Assembly (NCBI GenBank): GCA_900550025.1
Contig: URQP01000008.1
Coordinates: 1-37,060 of the forward strand
DNA from: an uncultured Porphyromonadaceae bacterium
GTDB lineage: Bacteria > Bacteroidota > Bacteroidia > Bacteroidales > Muribaculaceae
Direction: 5' to 3'
DNA: 37,060 nucleotides
Positions 23,914 through 31,248 of the stretch are shown piece by piece; position 1 is the first letter of the stretch, and every line of letters begins with the position of its first letter. A program made the position numbers and the translations under genes. The notes below the pieces were generated by a model that worked only from the letters and a program-made list of their open reading frames with translations, was not told the origin of the DNA and made no database searches.

Positions 23914-25296
23914 TTATTTATTCTTAATAATCTGTGCCATAAATTCAGCCTCCGACACGACTTTATCACCTACAAACGCATATCCTTTCATATATGCGCA
24001 TCCGCGGCGCAATTCAGTCATATAGGAAACATGGAACATCAAAGTGTCGCCCGGCACTACTTTCTGACGGAATTTCACATTGTCTATCTTCATAAAATAA
24101 GTGGAATAACGCTCCGGATCATCCACCGTATTAAGAACGAGCAATCCTGCGGTCTGAGCCATAGCCTCCACCTGCAACACGCCCGGCATTACCGGCTCAG
24201 CCGGGAAATGCCCTTGGAAAAACGGCTCATTGCCCGAAACATTCTTCACTCCTACTATATGCTTCTCCGTCATTTCAATCACCTTGTCGACCAACAAGAA
24301 CGGATAACGGTGAGGCAACAGCTCACGTATACGGTTGACATCCATTATAGGAGTGGCATTCGGGTCATAGAACGGCGGTTGCACATCCTGACGCTTCAAT
24401 TCGCGACGGATTTTCTTTGCAAACGTAGTATTAATCTTATGTCCCGGACAAGTGGCGATAATCCGTCCTTGTATTCTTCTGCCAATCAAAGCCATATCGC
24501 CCACCACGTCGAGCAATTTGTGGCGCGCCGGCTCATTCTTGTAAACCAACGGTGTATCGTTGATAAATCCGAACTCTGTGACTTTCTTCCTCGGCACGTT
24601 CATCATATCGGCTATGCGGTCCAATTCCGATTGGGCAACAGGAGTGTCATATATCACGATTGCATTGTCGAGATCCCCACCCTTAATAAGGTTGTGTTTT
24701 ACAAGCTCCTCTATTTCGCGCACAAAAACGAATGTACGGCTTGCCGAGATTTCTTTTGCGAAATCGTCGAGCGTATCAAGAGTTGCAAACTGATTAGCCA
24801 GCACTACCGAATTGAATTCAATACGCACATCGACACAAAAATCGCTGTCGGGTATGGCACATATAGAAGCCCCTGTATTGTCGTCCTTCAAAACGGTGCG
24901 TTGACGCACGGCATACACCAAAGCTTCTTCCGACTGCTCCACGACACCCGTTTCCGCTATCTTCTCGGTAAAAATCTTAGAGCTGCCGTCCAAGATAGGC
25001 ACTTCAGGACCTGTAAGCTCAACAAGGCAGTTATCGACCCCGGCTGCGAACAATGCCGCCATGGCGTGTTCTATCGTGCAAACCTTCACATCGCCGGAAG
25101 CAATCACAGTGCCCCTTTGCGTGTCAACGACATTTTCAGCTACAGCCTCCACCGGTTCGCTCCCCTCGATGTCAAGACGCTTGAACCGCCTGCCGTAATT
25201 GTCAGGAGCGGGCTTAAAAGTAGCCTCTATTTCCAATCCTGTATGCAAGCCTTTGCCTTTAACGACAAATGAATCTTTTAAAGTACACTGTTTCAT
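23914..25296 (-). CDS. lpxC-fabZ: Fused LpxC deacetylase / FabZ dehydratase
   Basis: A 460-residue fusion of two enzymes. Residues 1-305 are LpxC, the zinc deacetylase and committed step of lipid A synthesis, with zinc ligands H77 (EHAMA), H259 and D263 (HKLLD) and the catalytic H286. Residues about 315-460 are FabZ, the beta-hydroxyacyl-ACP dehydratase, with H329 (LPHRYPFLL) and E377 (VMPGVLQVEAMAQ). The fusion, seen in Bacteroidetes, couples acyl-chain supply to lipid A synthesis. It lies 2 nt after lpxD and 7 nt before lpxA. Both active sites look complete. Confidence 0.97.
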   Translation of the reverse strand: MKQCTLKDSFVVKGKGLHTGLEIEATFKPAPDNYGRRFKRLDIEGSEPVEAVAENVVDTQRGTVIASGDVKVCTIEHAMAALFAAGVDNCLVELTGPEVPILDGSSKIFTEKIAETGVVEQSEEALVYAVRQRTVLKDDNTGASICAIPDSDFCVDVRIEFNSVVLANQFATLDTLDDFAKEISASRTFVFVREIEELVKHNLIKGGDLDNAIVIYDTPVAQSELDRIADMMNVPRKKVTEFGFINDTPLVYKNEPARHKLLDVVGDMALIGRRIQGRIIATCPGHKINTTFAKKIRRELKRQDVQPPFYDPNATPIMDVNRIRELLPHRYPFLLVDKVIEMTEKHIVGVKNVSGNEPFFQGHFPAEPVMPGVLQVEAMAQTAGLLVLNTVDDPERYSTYFMKIDNVKFRQKVVPGDTLMFHVSYMTELRRGCAYMKGYAFVGDKVVSEAEFMAQIIKNK

Positions 25297-25298
25297 AA

Positions 25299-26342
25299 CT
25301 ATATCTTTTTATTATTTTTCAACTCTTCCATTTCCTTTCTCAGCTCCTTCACGGATTCAAACACCTCGCCAAGCCGCTTCAGATATGCCGACTGGCGCAT
25401 AAACAACCTCGCGTCAATAGCAGGGTAACCGATTACAGTCTTGCCGTCGCCGGGATTTGAATGCACACCGGCCTGCGCTCCGAACTTGTTGCCATCGCCT
25501 ATAATAATATGTCCGGCAAACCCGACCTGCCCCCCAATCATATTATGCCTACCTATCTTGGTAGAGCCGGCAATGCCTGTCTGTGCGGCAATCACCGTGT
25601 TCTCCCCTATCTCCACATTATGCGCCACCTGAATCAGATTATCAAGTTTCACGCCACGGCGCACGACCGTAGCACCCATTGTGGCACGGTCGATTGTCGT
25701 ATTAGCACCTATCTCGACATCATCCTCAATCACCCCCCTGCCTATCTGGGCAATTTTCTCATAACTGCCATCCTTAGGAGCGAAGCCGAAGCCGTCGCTA
25801 CCGATAACCGCTCCCGAATGGATAATACAATTGCTTCCAATCTCGCAGCCATAATACACTTTCACACCGGCATATAGCACCGTATTATCCTTTATCACGG
25901 CATTGTCGCCGATGTAGCATTGAGGATATATCTTTACATTCCTGCCGATTTTCACACCGCTGCCTATATAAGAAAAACTGCCAAGATACACATCATCCGG
26001 CAACTCAACACCTTGGGCAACAAACACAGGGTTCTCGACACCTCTTTTCTCGGGGACAACAGTCTTGCTTATCAAATTAAGCAAATCGGCCAAAGTGGCA
26101 TAAGGGTCGTCCACCTTGATAAGCGTAGCCTTTACCTCCCTTTCCGGATTAAAATCCCTCCTCACCAATACGGCAGAGGCATCAGTATCGTATATAAAAT
26201 GCTCATATTTAGGATTCGCGAGAAACGTCAAAGCGCCTTGTCCCGCCTCTTCAATCTTGGCGTAAGTGCAAATTTTGGCTGACGGGTCACCGACAACGTC
26301 GCCCTTTACAATCTCCGCCAATTGGGCAGCAGTCATTTCCAT
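25299..26342 (-). CDS. lpxD: UDP-3-O-acylglucosamine N-acyltransferase LpxD
   Basis: A 347-residue trimeric acyltransferase, the third lipid A enzyme. It has an N-terminal uridine-binding domain (1-100), a left-handed beta-helix of hexapeptide repeats (about 105-310) with catalytic H241 in QVAHNVEIG, and a C-terminal helix (about 318-345). It is first in the lpxD-lpxC/fabZ-lpxA unit, with only 2 nt to the next gene. The start is an ATG with a second Met at residue 3. A -7 box precedes it. Everything is typical for the family. Confidence 0.96.
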   Translation of the reverse strand: MEMTAAQLAEIVKGDVVGDPSAKICTYAKIEEAGQGALTFLANPKYEHFIYDTDASAVLVRRDFNPEREVKATLIKVDDPYATLADLLNLISKTVVPEKRGVENPVFVAQGVELPDDVYLGSFSYIGSGVKIGRNVKIYPQCYIGDNAVIKDNTVLYAGVKVYYGCEIGSNCIIHSGAVIGSDGFGFAPKDGSYEKIAQIGRGVIEDDVEIGANTTIDRATMGATVVRRGVKLDNLIQVAHNVEIGENTVIAAQTGIAGSTKIGRHNMIGGQVGFAGHIIIGDGNKFGAQAGVHSNPGDGKTVIGYPAIDARLFMRQSAYLKRLGEVFESVKELRKEMEELKNNKKI

Positions 26343-26370
26343 TAGTTCCTTTTTTGTATTGTTTAATATG

Positions 26371-26402
26371 CAAAATTAATACATTTTCCATTCACTATGA
26401 AA
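26371..26402 (-). promoter_or_regulatory. Promoter of the lpx operon
   Basis: Minus-strand TAATTTTG (26378-26371) is an exact -7 box. TTTC (26402-26399), 20 nt upstream, is a one-mismatch -33 box. The start is predicted near 26364, about 22 nt before lpxD. Confidence 0.6.
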
Positions 26403-26477
26403 TATTAAGCCGCCCAATCGCCTTTTAAAAGAAAAGCTACTGCACATTTCAGCCCCTTTGTGCAATTTTTACCGTTT

Positions 26478-26512
26478 TTTGTATGCCAATACAATAGATT
26501 TGTGTATATTTG
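26478..26512 (+). promoter_or_regulatory. Promoter of spt
   Basis: TTTG (26478-26481), 23-nt spacer, TATATTTG (26505-26512): both boxes match the consensus exactly, with a slightly long spacing. The leader is about 53 nt. Confidence 0.6.
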
Positions 26513-26572
26513 CAGCCTGCATTCACAACTATGCAGATAGTTTATCATAAACAAAAACAAGCAATATAAACT

Positions 26573-27760
26573 ATGAAGCTATTACAAGCTAAGTTAGCTA
26601 AGTACGACGAACCACAAAAAGCCAAAGCGGCAGGAATTTACCCCTATTTCCGGGCAATATCGAGCGAACAGGACACTGAAGTAATCATCAACGGCAAAAA
26701 AGTGCTGATGTTCGGGTCGAACTGTTATACAGGACTTGTCAACCACCCGAAAATCAAAGAAGCGGCCATAGCCGCCATCAAAAAGTATGGAACAGGATGC
26801 GCCGGCTCACCTTTTCTCAACGGCACACTCGACATCCACAAGCAATTGGAAGCCCGCCTTGCCGCATTCGTAGGCAAAGAGGACGCTATGATATATTCAA
26901 CCGGATTTGAGGTCAATTTGGGAGTAGTATCCTGCCTTACAGGACGTGAAGACTACATTCTATGGGACGAGCAGGACCATGCCTCGATAATCGAAGGCCG
27001 CAGACTGTCATTCTCCAATTCCCTTAAATACAAGCACAACGATATGGAATCGTTGGAAAATCAACTTAAGAAATGCGCCCCCGACAAAGTAAAGCTGATT
27101 GTCACCGACGGCGTGTTCTCGATGGAAGGGGATGTGGCAAAACTGCCTCAAATAGTGGAGCTGGCGAAAAAATACGACGCGACAGTGATGGTCGACGAAG
27201 CCCACGGCATAGGCGTGTTCGGACGGCAAGGACGCGGCACATGTGACCATTTCGGCGTATCCGACGATGTAGACCTGATAATGGGAACATTCAGCAAATC
27301 GTTCGCCTCGCTCGGAGGATTCATCGCCTGCGACAAGACAATAACCAACTACCTGCGCCACCACTCGCGCTCCTACATCTTTACGGCAAGCATAACACCG
27401 GCCTCGACAGCCGCCGTCAACGCCGCACTCGACATTATGGAAAGCGAGCCGGAACGTCAGCAGCACCTATGGGATCTCACCCACTACGCCTTGGAAGGCT
27501 TCCGCAATCTGGGATGCGAAATCGGCCATACAGAGACACCCATAATACCTTTGTTCATCCGCGACAACTATATGACATTCGCAATCACACGCGACCTCCT
27601 CGAAGAAGGCATTTTCGTCAATCCAGTTGTCTCACCGGCAGTAGCGCCGACCGATACGCTGATACGTTTCAGCCTTATGGCAACGCACACCAAAGAGCAA
27701 TTGGACATAGCCCTCGAAAAGATAGGAAAAGTGTTCCGCAAATACAATCTGATAAAATAA
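26573..27760 (+). CDS. spt: Serine palmitoyltransferase
   Basis: A 395-residue PLP enzyme of the alpha-oxoamine synthase family. It condenses serine with a long acyl-CoA (or acyl-ACP), the first step of sphingolipid synthesis, which Bacteroidales use for membrane sphingolipids. The PLP lysine K242 lies in GTFSKSFASLGGF, the version seen in serine palmitoyltransferases rather than KBL enzymes. DEAH at 208-211 binds the cofactor, and the N-terminus MKLLQAKLAKYD resembles Bacteroides SPT. It is a single-gene unit ending at a bidirectional terminator. A close relative (2-amino-3-ketobutyrate ligase) is the main alternative and is less likely. Confidence 0.92.
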   Translation: MKLLQAKLAKYDEPQKAKAAGIYPYFRAISSEQDTEVIINGKKVLMFGSNCYTGLVNHPKIKEAAIAAIKKYGTGCAGSPFLNGTLDIHKQLEARLAAFVGKEDAMIYSTGFEVNLGVVSCLTGREDYILWDEQDHASIIEGRRLSFSNSLKYKHNDMESLENQLKKCAPDKVKLIVTDGVFSMEGDVAKLPQIVELAKKYDATVMVDEAHGIGVFGRQGRGTCDHFGVSDDVDLIMGTFSKSFASLGGFIACDKTITNYLRHHSRSYIFTASITPASTAAVNAALDIMESEPERQQHLWDLTHYALEGFRNLGCEIGHTETPIIPLFIRDNYMTFAITRDLLEEGIFVNPVVSPAVAPTDTLIRFSLMATHTKEQLDIALEKIGKVFRKYNLIK

Positions 27761-27779
27761 TCAATACTCGATACAAACT

Positions 27780-27819
27780 AAAAACGGGATGCCGCCTCGA
27801 TGCCGCATCCCGTTTTTTT
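27780..27819. terminator. Bidirectional terminator between spt and serB
   Basis: A perfect 13-bp stem (27780-27792 with 27805-27817) with a 12-nt loop is followed by a T-run on the plus strand and A-rich sequence giving a U-run on the minus strand. Confidence 0.9.
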
Positions 27820-27834
27820 CATCTTCATATTGTT

Positions 27835-29061
27835 TCACTCATTAATGATTGAATCCTTAAAACCAAGAAAATAAAGTACACCGTCGATTCCTATCGTCGA
27901 AATGCTCTGCCTTGCGGTCTGTTTCACCTTAGGCTTGGCATGGAAAGCGATACCCAGCCCGGCAATCGTTATCATCGGCAAATCGTTGGCCCCGTCACCC
28001 ACAGCAATCGTCTGCGCAATATCCACATTCTCCACCTGAGCAATCAGCTTCAGCAGCTCCGCCTTACGATGACCGTCGACTATCTCGCCAACATACCTTC
28101 CGGTAAGTTTACCGTCGACTATCTCAAGCTCATTGGCATATACATAATCTATATTGAACTTGTGCTTCAAATAGTTGCCGAAATAAGTAAATCCGCCTGA
28201 CAATATTGCAATCTTATAACCGGCGCGCTTCAGGACGCGCATCAGCCGCTCCACCCCTTCAGTAATAGGAAGGTTCTCGGCAATCTCGCGCATAACCGAC
28301 TCGTCAAGCCCTTTCAACAAGGCTACACGCTCCGTGAAGCTCTCCTTGAAATCTATCTCCCCGCGCATGGCACGCTCGGTGATGGCGCGCACCTTGTCGC
28401 CCACGCCGGCTTTCTCCGCAAGCTCGTCTATGACCTCCGTCTTTATCAGCGTGGAATCCATATCGAAACATATCAGCCTACGGCAACGCCTGTACATCGT
28501 ATCCTGCTGCAGAGATATGTCAAATTCCAACTCATTGGCAAGTTCCATAAACTCCGACTGCATGGCAGCATAGTCATAAGGCGTTCCACGCACAGAAAAT
28601 TCTATGCAGCCCTTGGAACGGGAATCATCGTTGTCGGTAAGCGTCATCCTGCCGGTAAGACGCTGTATGGCATCGATATTAAGTCCCTGCTTAACTATTA
28701 CCTGCGTAACAGCGGCAATCTGCCGCGCCGATATATGCCGCCCCAAAATGGTTATGACGTACTTGTTCTTTCCCTGCATTCCGACCCACTCCTCGTAGTC
28801 GTCAAGGCGAACCGGCGAAAAGCGGATGTTCACACCCAGCTCCGAAGCCTTGAACAACAAATCTTTCATGATGTTGCCGCTGCGGCTGCTGTCGGTCTTG
28901 AACAATATGCCAAGCGACAACGTATGGTGGATGTCGGCCTGGCCTATGTCGAGTATGTCGGCTTCATATTTTGCAAGTATCTCTGTCAAAGCCGACGACA
29001 CCCCCGGACGGTCCTGCCCGGAAATGTTTATCAAGATGAGTTCTATACTGTTATTTTCCAT
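27835..29061 (-). CDS. serB: Phosphoserine phosphatase with N-terminal ACT domains
   Basis: A 408-residue enzyme that removes phosphate from phosphoserine, the last step of serine synthesis. Two ACT-like regulatory domains (about 5-85 and 100-185) precede a HAD hydrolase domain (about 193-405). Motif I is DMDSTL with nucleophile D200 and D202, motif II is SGGF, and motif III is GDGANDLPM. The substrate-specifying cap and ACT domains fit SerB rather than generic HADs. It is transcribed alone from a well-matched promoter. Serine from this enzyme also feeds the neighbouring serine palmitoyltransferase, though no regulatory link is shown. Confidence 0.95.
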   Translation of the reverse strand: MENNSIELILINISGQDRPGVSSALTEILAKYEADILDIGQADIHHTLSLGILFKTDSSRSGNIMKDLLFKASELGVNIRFSPVRLDDYEEWVGMQGKNKYVITILGRHISARQIAAVTQVIVKQGLNIDAIQRLTGRMTLTDNDDSRSKGCIEFSVRGTPYDYAAMQSEFMELANELEFDISLQQDTMYRRCRRLICFDMDSTLIKTEVIDELAEKAGVGDKVRAITERAMRGEIDFKESFTERVALLKGLDESVMREIAENLPITEGVERLMRVLKRAGYKIAILSGGFTYFGNYLKHKFNIDYVYANELEIVDGKLTGRYVGEIVDGHRKAELLKLIAQVENVDIAQTIAVGDGANDLPMITIAGLGIAFHAKPKVKQTARQSISTIGIDGVLYFLGFKDSIINE

Positions 29062-29081
29062 TACCGTTCTTTTTACAGCAT

Positions 29082-29113
29082 CAAAAATATCCTTTTATAT
29101 TGCAATAAACAAA
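29082..29113 (-). promoter_or_regulatory. Promoter of serB
   Basis: Minus-strand TTTG (29113-29110), 20-nt spacer, TATTTTTG (29089-29082): both boxes match the consensus exactly. The start near 29074 gives a short leader of about 13 nt. Confidence 0.7.
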
Positions 29114-29141
29114 AAAGCATCGTGTTTTTACAATTGTTAAC

Positions 29142-29161
29142 TTTTGAATAAATATTCAAAA
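29142..29161. promoter_or_regulatory. 20-bp perfect palindrome upstream of serB
   Basis: Arms TTTTGAATA and TATTCAAAA flank a 2-nt centre. It lies about 29 nt upstream of the serB -33 box, a plausible activator or repressor site. The rest of 29162-29296 shows no gene. Confidence 0.35.
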
Positions 29162-29296
29162 ACAAGACTCAAGACAGATGTTCAAACCTTTCAAACACGC
29201 CCTGTCAACAGCAAAAGAACACTACTTTTCAACGCTTTATAAATTTACATTATCAAGAAAAGGCATTATTAAATTGCGCTAAAACGCATTAAAACC

Positions 29297-29328
29297 ATTG
29301 CATATACAATTATTATTGCATATCTTTG
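29297..29328 (+). promoter_or_regulatory. Promoter of the thioredoxin-like gene
   Basis: TATCTTTG (29321-29328) is an exact -7 box, with ATTG (29297-29300) 20 nt upstream as a one-mismatch -33 box. The start near 29336 gives a leader of about 108 nt. Confidence 0.65.
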
Positions 29329-29346
29329 CAGCCGAAATGAATATAA

Positions 29347-29420
29347 CGGAAAGAAAAGAGTTTCTTTCCGGCCGAAAATCGGCAAAGGCTTTTCTCAGGC
29401 GGACGCCCAAGAAAGTCTTT
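29347..29420 (+). ncRNA. Three-hairpin structured 5' leader (candidate cis-regulatory RNA)
   Basis: The leader between promoter and ATG folds into three hairpins that abut without spacing. Hairpin 1 (29347-29370) has CGGAAAGAAA/TTTCTTTCCG, 10 perfect pairs. Hairpin 2 (29371-29383) has GCCGA/TCGGC with an AAA loop. Hairpin 3 (29384-29420) has a 10-bp stem with two G-U pairs and an inner GGC/GCC. The last ends 23 nt before the ATG. I do not recognise a named riboswitch. A T6 run lies 14 nt after hairpin 3, too far for a standard terminator. Confidence 0.45.
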
Positions 29421-29443
29421 AGTATGAACTTTAATTTTTTATA

Positions 29444-29926
29444 ATGAGGAAAACAATTTCGTTTATTGTGATTCTTGTCGTCCTCTTGTCTTTCTCTTCC
29501 GCCTACAACACGCAAGAAATCGACGGTAATGTGAACTCGTTCGCTCCCAATTTCACGGTAAGCGGCAACGATTCGACATTCACGCTAAGCAAAGAAAGAG
29601 GCAAATATGTGCTGCTCAATTTCTGGTCGTCAGACGATGCGGAATCCCGGATAAGGAACATCAAGGCCAGCAATGCGGCAAAAAACGCGGACAAGGAAAT
29701 CGTATTTGCGTCAATCAACTACGACAGAAGCGAACGCCTGTTCAACGAAATTCTAAAAGTTGACGGCATCGACAGGAATTCACAATTTTATGACAAGGAC
29801 GGAACGGAATCTGAAGTGTACAAACAATTCCGTCTTGACAAAGGATTAAACTGCTATCTGATAAACCGTGACGGAAAAATAGTGGCTGTAAATCCTGACT
29901 TAGACAAATTGACAGAACTTTTGTAA
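29444..29926 (+). CDS. Exported thioredoxin-fold protein lacking the CxxC motif
   Basis: A 160-residue protein with a signal peptide (about 1-20, ending SFSSA) and a thioredoxin-like TlpA/AhpC fold. The strand YVLLNFW (55-61) is where the active site should follow, but it reads SSDDAES, with no Cys-x-x-Cys. The later GLNCYLINRDGKIV (about 138-151) replaces the usual cis-Pro segment. It therefore probably acts as a non-redox chaperone or scaffold in the periplasm, if functional. It is a single-gene unit with a structured leader and a terminator just after the stop. The fold assignment is good; the activity is unknown. Confidence 0.8.
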   Translation: MRKTISFIVILVVLLSFSSAYNTQEIDGNVNSFAPNFTVSGNDSTFTLSKERGKYVLLNFWSSDDAESRIRNIKASNAAKNADKEIVFASINYDRSERLFNEILKVDGIDRNSQFYDKDGTESEVYKQFRLDKGLNCYLINRDGKIVAVNPDLDKLTELL

Positions 29927-29936
29927 GTCAATAACA

Positions 29937-29987
29937 ACAAAAGCCAACCGGGACAGCGGATCCATTCCGCTATCCCGGTTGCTTTTG
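29937..29987 (+). terminator. Terminator after the thioredoxin-like gene
   Basis: A long imperfect stem (CAAAAGC...AACCGGGACAGCGGA with TCCGCTATCCCGGTT..GCTTTTG) with a short loop and T-rich downstream sequence lies about 10 nt after the stop. One mismatch and one bulge are present. Confidence 0.75.
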
Positions 29988-30007
29988 TAATAATGCTTTT
30001 GTAATAA

Positions 30008-30169
30008 CTGAAGTGTCCAAATAGTGAAGTCAATTGTAACGGCATTACTTCCATAAAAATACCACATAGTGTAACTTCTATTGGAGAGACAGCTTTTGAA
30101 GAATGCGAAAACCTGAAATATGTTGAGCTATCCGGCAGTGTAGGTGAAATGGCATTCAAAGAGGCTTAA
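30008..30169 (+). pseudogene. Remnant of a BspA-like leucine-rich-repeat protein
   Basis: A 53-codon open stretch without a start codon reads GITSIKIPHSVTSIGETAF (residues about 12-30), then EECENLKYVEL, then a degraded repeat ending in TAA. This is the consensus of LRR_5 (BspA-type) repeats of Bacteroidales surface proteins. A stop precedes it and no signal peptide or further repeats follow, so it is a decayed fragment, probably left by recombination of a larger repeat gene. It lies directly after the thioredoxin-like terminator and before the palindromic repeat region. Confidence 0.7.
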
Positions 30170-30554
30170 TATGCCTCTGCGTGAAGTGGGCTTGCCTTGG
30201 AGATAAGAGAGCCTCGTTGAGGCTCCAGAGTTGCCCCATGCAAGCGCAGCTTTGCGGAACGCAGCTTGGGGTGGGACAGCCCTAACCTCAACAAGGCCTC
30301 GTGGAGGACACACAAATGTTGAGTGAGGAGTGTTGAGAGTTGAGAGTCGCTTTATTCACTCAACATTAAACTATCAACACTGAACAATGTGCGACCTCCA
30401 CGAGGCCGATTACTTTGCCAGCCACCTACCCACCGCCAAGGCGGCGGTGTTACGCATCAACAGTCCCCACGGGGCTGGCTTCATCGGCGGCAGCGTATTA
30501 CACCTCATAAACCGAATTCCAATATTTTTAGCGGACACCAATAAAAATCAATAA
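30170..30554. repeat. Palindrome-rich, G+C-rich repeat-like element
   Basis: A 385-nt block with no recognised gene and many nested inverted repeats. These are GAGCCTC/GAGGCTC (30209-30225), a 13-bp pair GGCCTCGTGGAGG (30295-30307) with its complement (30395-30407), a 12-bp pair AATGTTGAGTGA (30315-30326) with 30356-30367, GCCAGCC/GGCTGGC (30417-30423, 30473-30479) and CACCGCC/GGCGGTG (30431-30449). The motif GCCTCGT(T/G)GAGG occurs twice and again inverted. It resembles intergenic repeats or non-autonomous mobile elements of Bacteroidales; copy number cannot be judged from one window. The following 30555-30680 holds only two hairpins, noted separately. Confidence 0.55.
30387..30554 (+). CDS. 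Possible 55-residue ORF inside the repeat element
   Basis: ATG 30387 opens a 55-codon frame (start MCDLHEADYF, end FLADTNKNQ) through the G+C-rich part of the repeat. It has no clear ribosome site, and its DNA is dominated by palindromes, so it may be fortuitous. However, the frame keeps going through every hairpin and its composition is protein-like. I do not recognise a family. It is reported as a doubtful small gene; conservation of the amino acids across copies would decide. Confidence 0.25.
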   Translation: MCDLHEADYFASHLPTAKAAVLRINSPHGAGFIGGSVLHLINRIPIFLADTNKNQ

Positions 30555-30605
30555 GTATTATCGTCACAATTTACTTAGCAATAGACAACACATAATCTTG
30601 TCAAT

Positions 30606-30669
30606 CTGTTGCTACACAGTCTAATAAAGCAGTGTAACAACAGGTGACAATCTTAAATCTTCGATTTAA
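30606..30669 (-). terminator. Hairpins after the redox operon, possible terminator
   Basis: Two stems lie just downstream (minus strand) of the last redox gene: TTAAATC/GATTTAA (30653-30669, 3-nt loop) and an 11-of-12-bp stem 30606-30617 with 30632-30643. Neither has a clean T-run, so termination is plausible but not strong. Confidence 0.35.
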
Positions 30670-30680
30670 ATCAGACAGCC

Positions 30681-31241
30681 TTATTTCAGGTTGTCGAGCC
30701 ACGAGCGGATGGTGGCGGAGGATGCGTTGTTGAGGAGCTTGCCTTCTTGGATATTAAGTCCGGGATAGGTCTTTTTCAACACCTCAACACTGTTGGAGAT
30801 GCCACTGCCGCCGGAAGTGGCGAACGGTATGACGGTCTTGCCTTTTAAATCGTGACTTTCGATGAAAGTGTTGATAATTCGCGGTGCTTGATCCCACCAG
30901 ATTGGATAACCGATGAAAATGACATCGTAAGCGGCAATATCAACCGGGTTACCGCCAAGTGAGGGACGCGATTCGGGATTGTTCATCTCCACAGAACTGC
31001 GCGAACGGTCGTCGTTCCAATTCAAGTCGGCACTTGTGTATTCCTTTTCAGGAACAATCTCATAAAGTTGTCCGCCTGTCGCTTCCGCTATTTTTTCAGC
31101 TACACTTTCCGTAGTACCTGTGGCCGAAAAATAAGCAACCAATATTTTCGCGCCGTCCATACCCTTGTTCTCCGCTTTCTGTGCGCACGCCGTCAGGGAA
31201 ATACCCACAGCCGCCATAATTGCCAATAAAATCCTATTCAT
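30681..31241 (-). CDS. Flavodoxin-like lipoprotein
   Basis: A 186-residue protein with a lipoprotein signal (LTAC, lipidated C19) followed by a flavodoxin domain. The FMN phosphate loop is SATGTTE (39-45), and WWDQAPRIINTF and TSGGSGI are typical of flavodoxin-type NAD(P)H or quinone reductases. It should be attached to the periplasmic or outer face of a membrane. It is the last gene of the seven-gene redox operon (7-nt gap before it). The export of a flavin protein by the lipoprotein route is unusual, because FMN would have to bind after export. Confidence 0.85.
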   Translation of the reverse strand: MNRILLAIMAAVGISLTACAQKAENKGMDGAKILVAYFSATGTTESVAEKIAEATGGQLYEIVPEKEYTSADLNWNDDRSRSSVEMNNPESRPSLGGNPVDIAAYDVIFIGYPIWWDQAPRIINTFIESHDLKGKTVIPFATSGGSGISNSVEVLKKTYPGLNIQEGKLLNNASSATIRSWLDNLK

Positions 31242-31248
31242 AAATATA

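Noticed and set aside
24031..25272. A 413-codon open frame on the plus strand opposite lpxC-fabZ
   Set aside because: It is antisense to a gene with complete LpxC and FabZ catalytic motifs, shows no domain motif, and arises from codon bias of the true gene.
30128..30313. A 61-codon minus-strand frame in the repeat block
   Set aside because: Low-complexity, palindrome-driven sequence that runs through the BspA remnant; no ribosome site.
30170..30554. CRISPR array
   Set aside because: The repeats are inverted, unequal and unevenly spaced, with no direct repeat-spacer periodicity and no cas genes.
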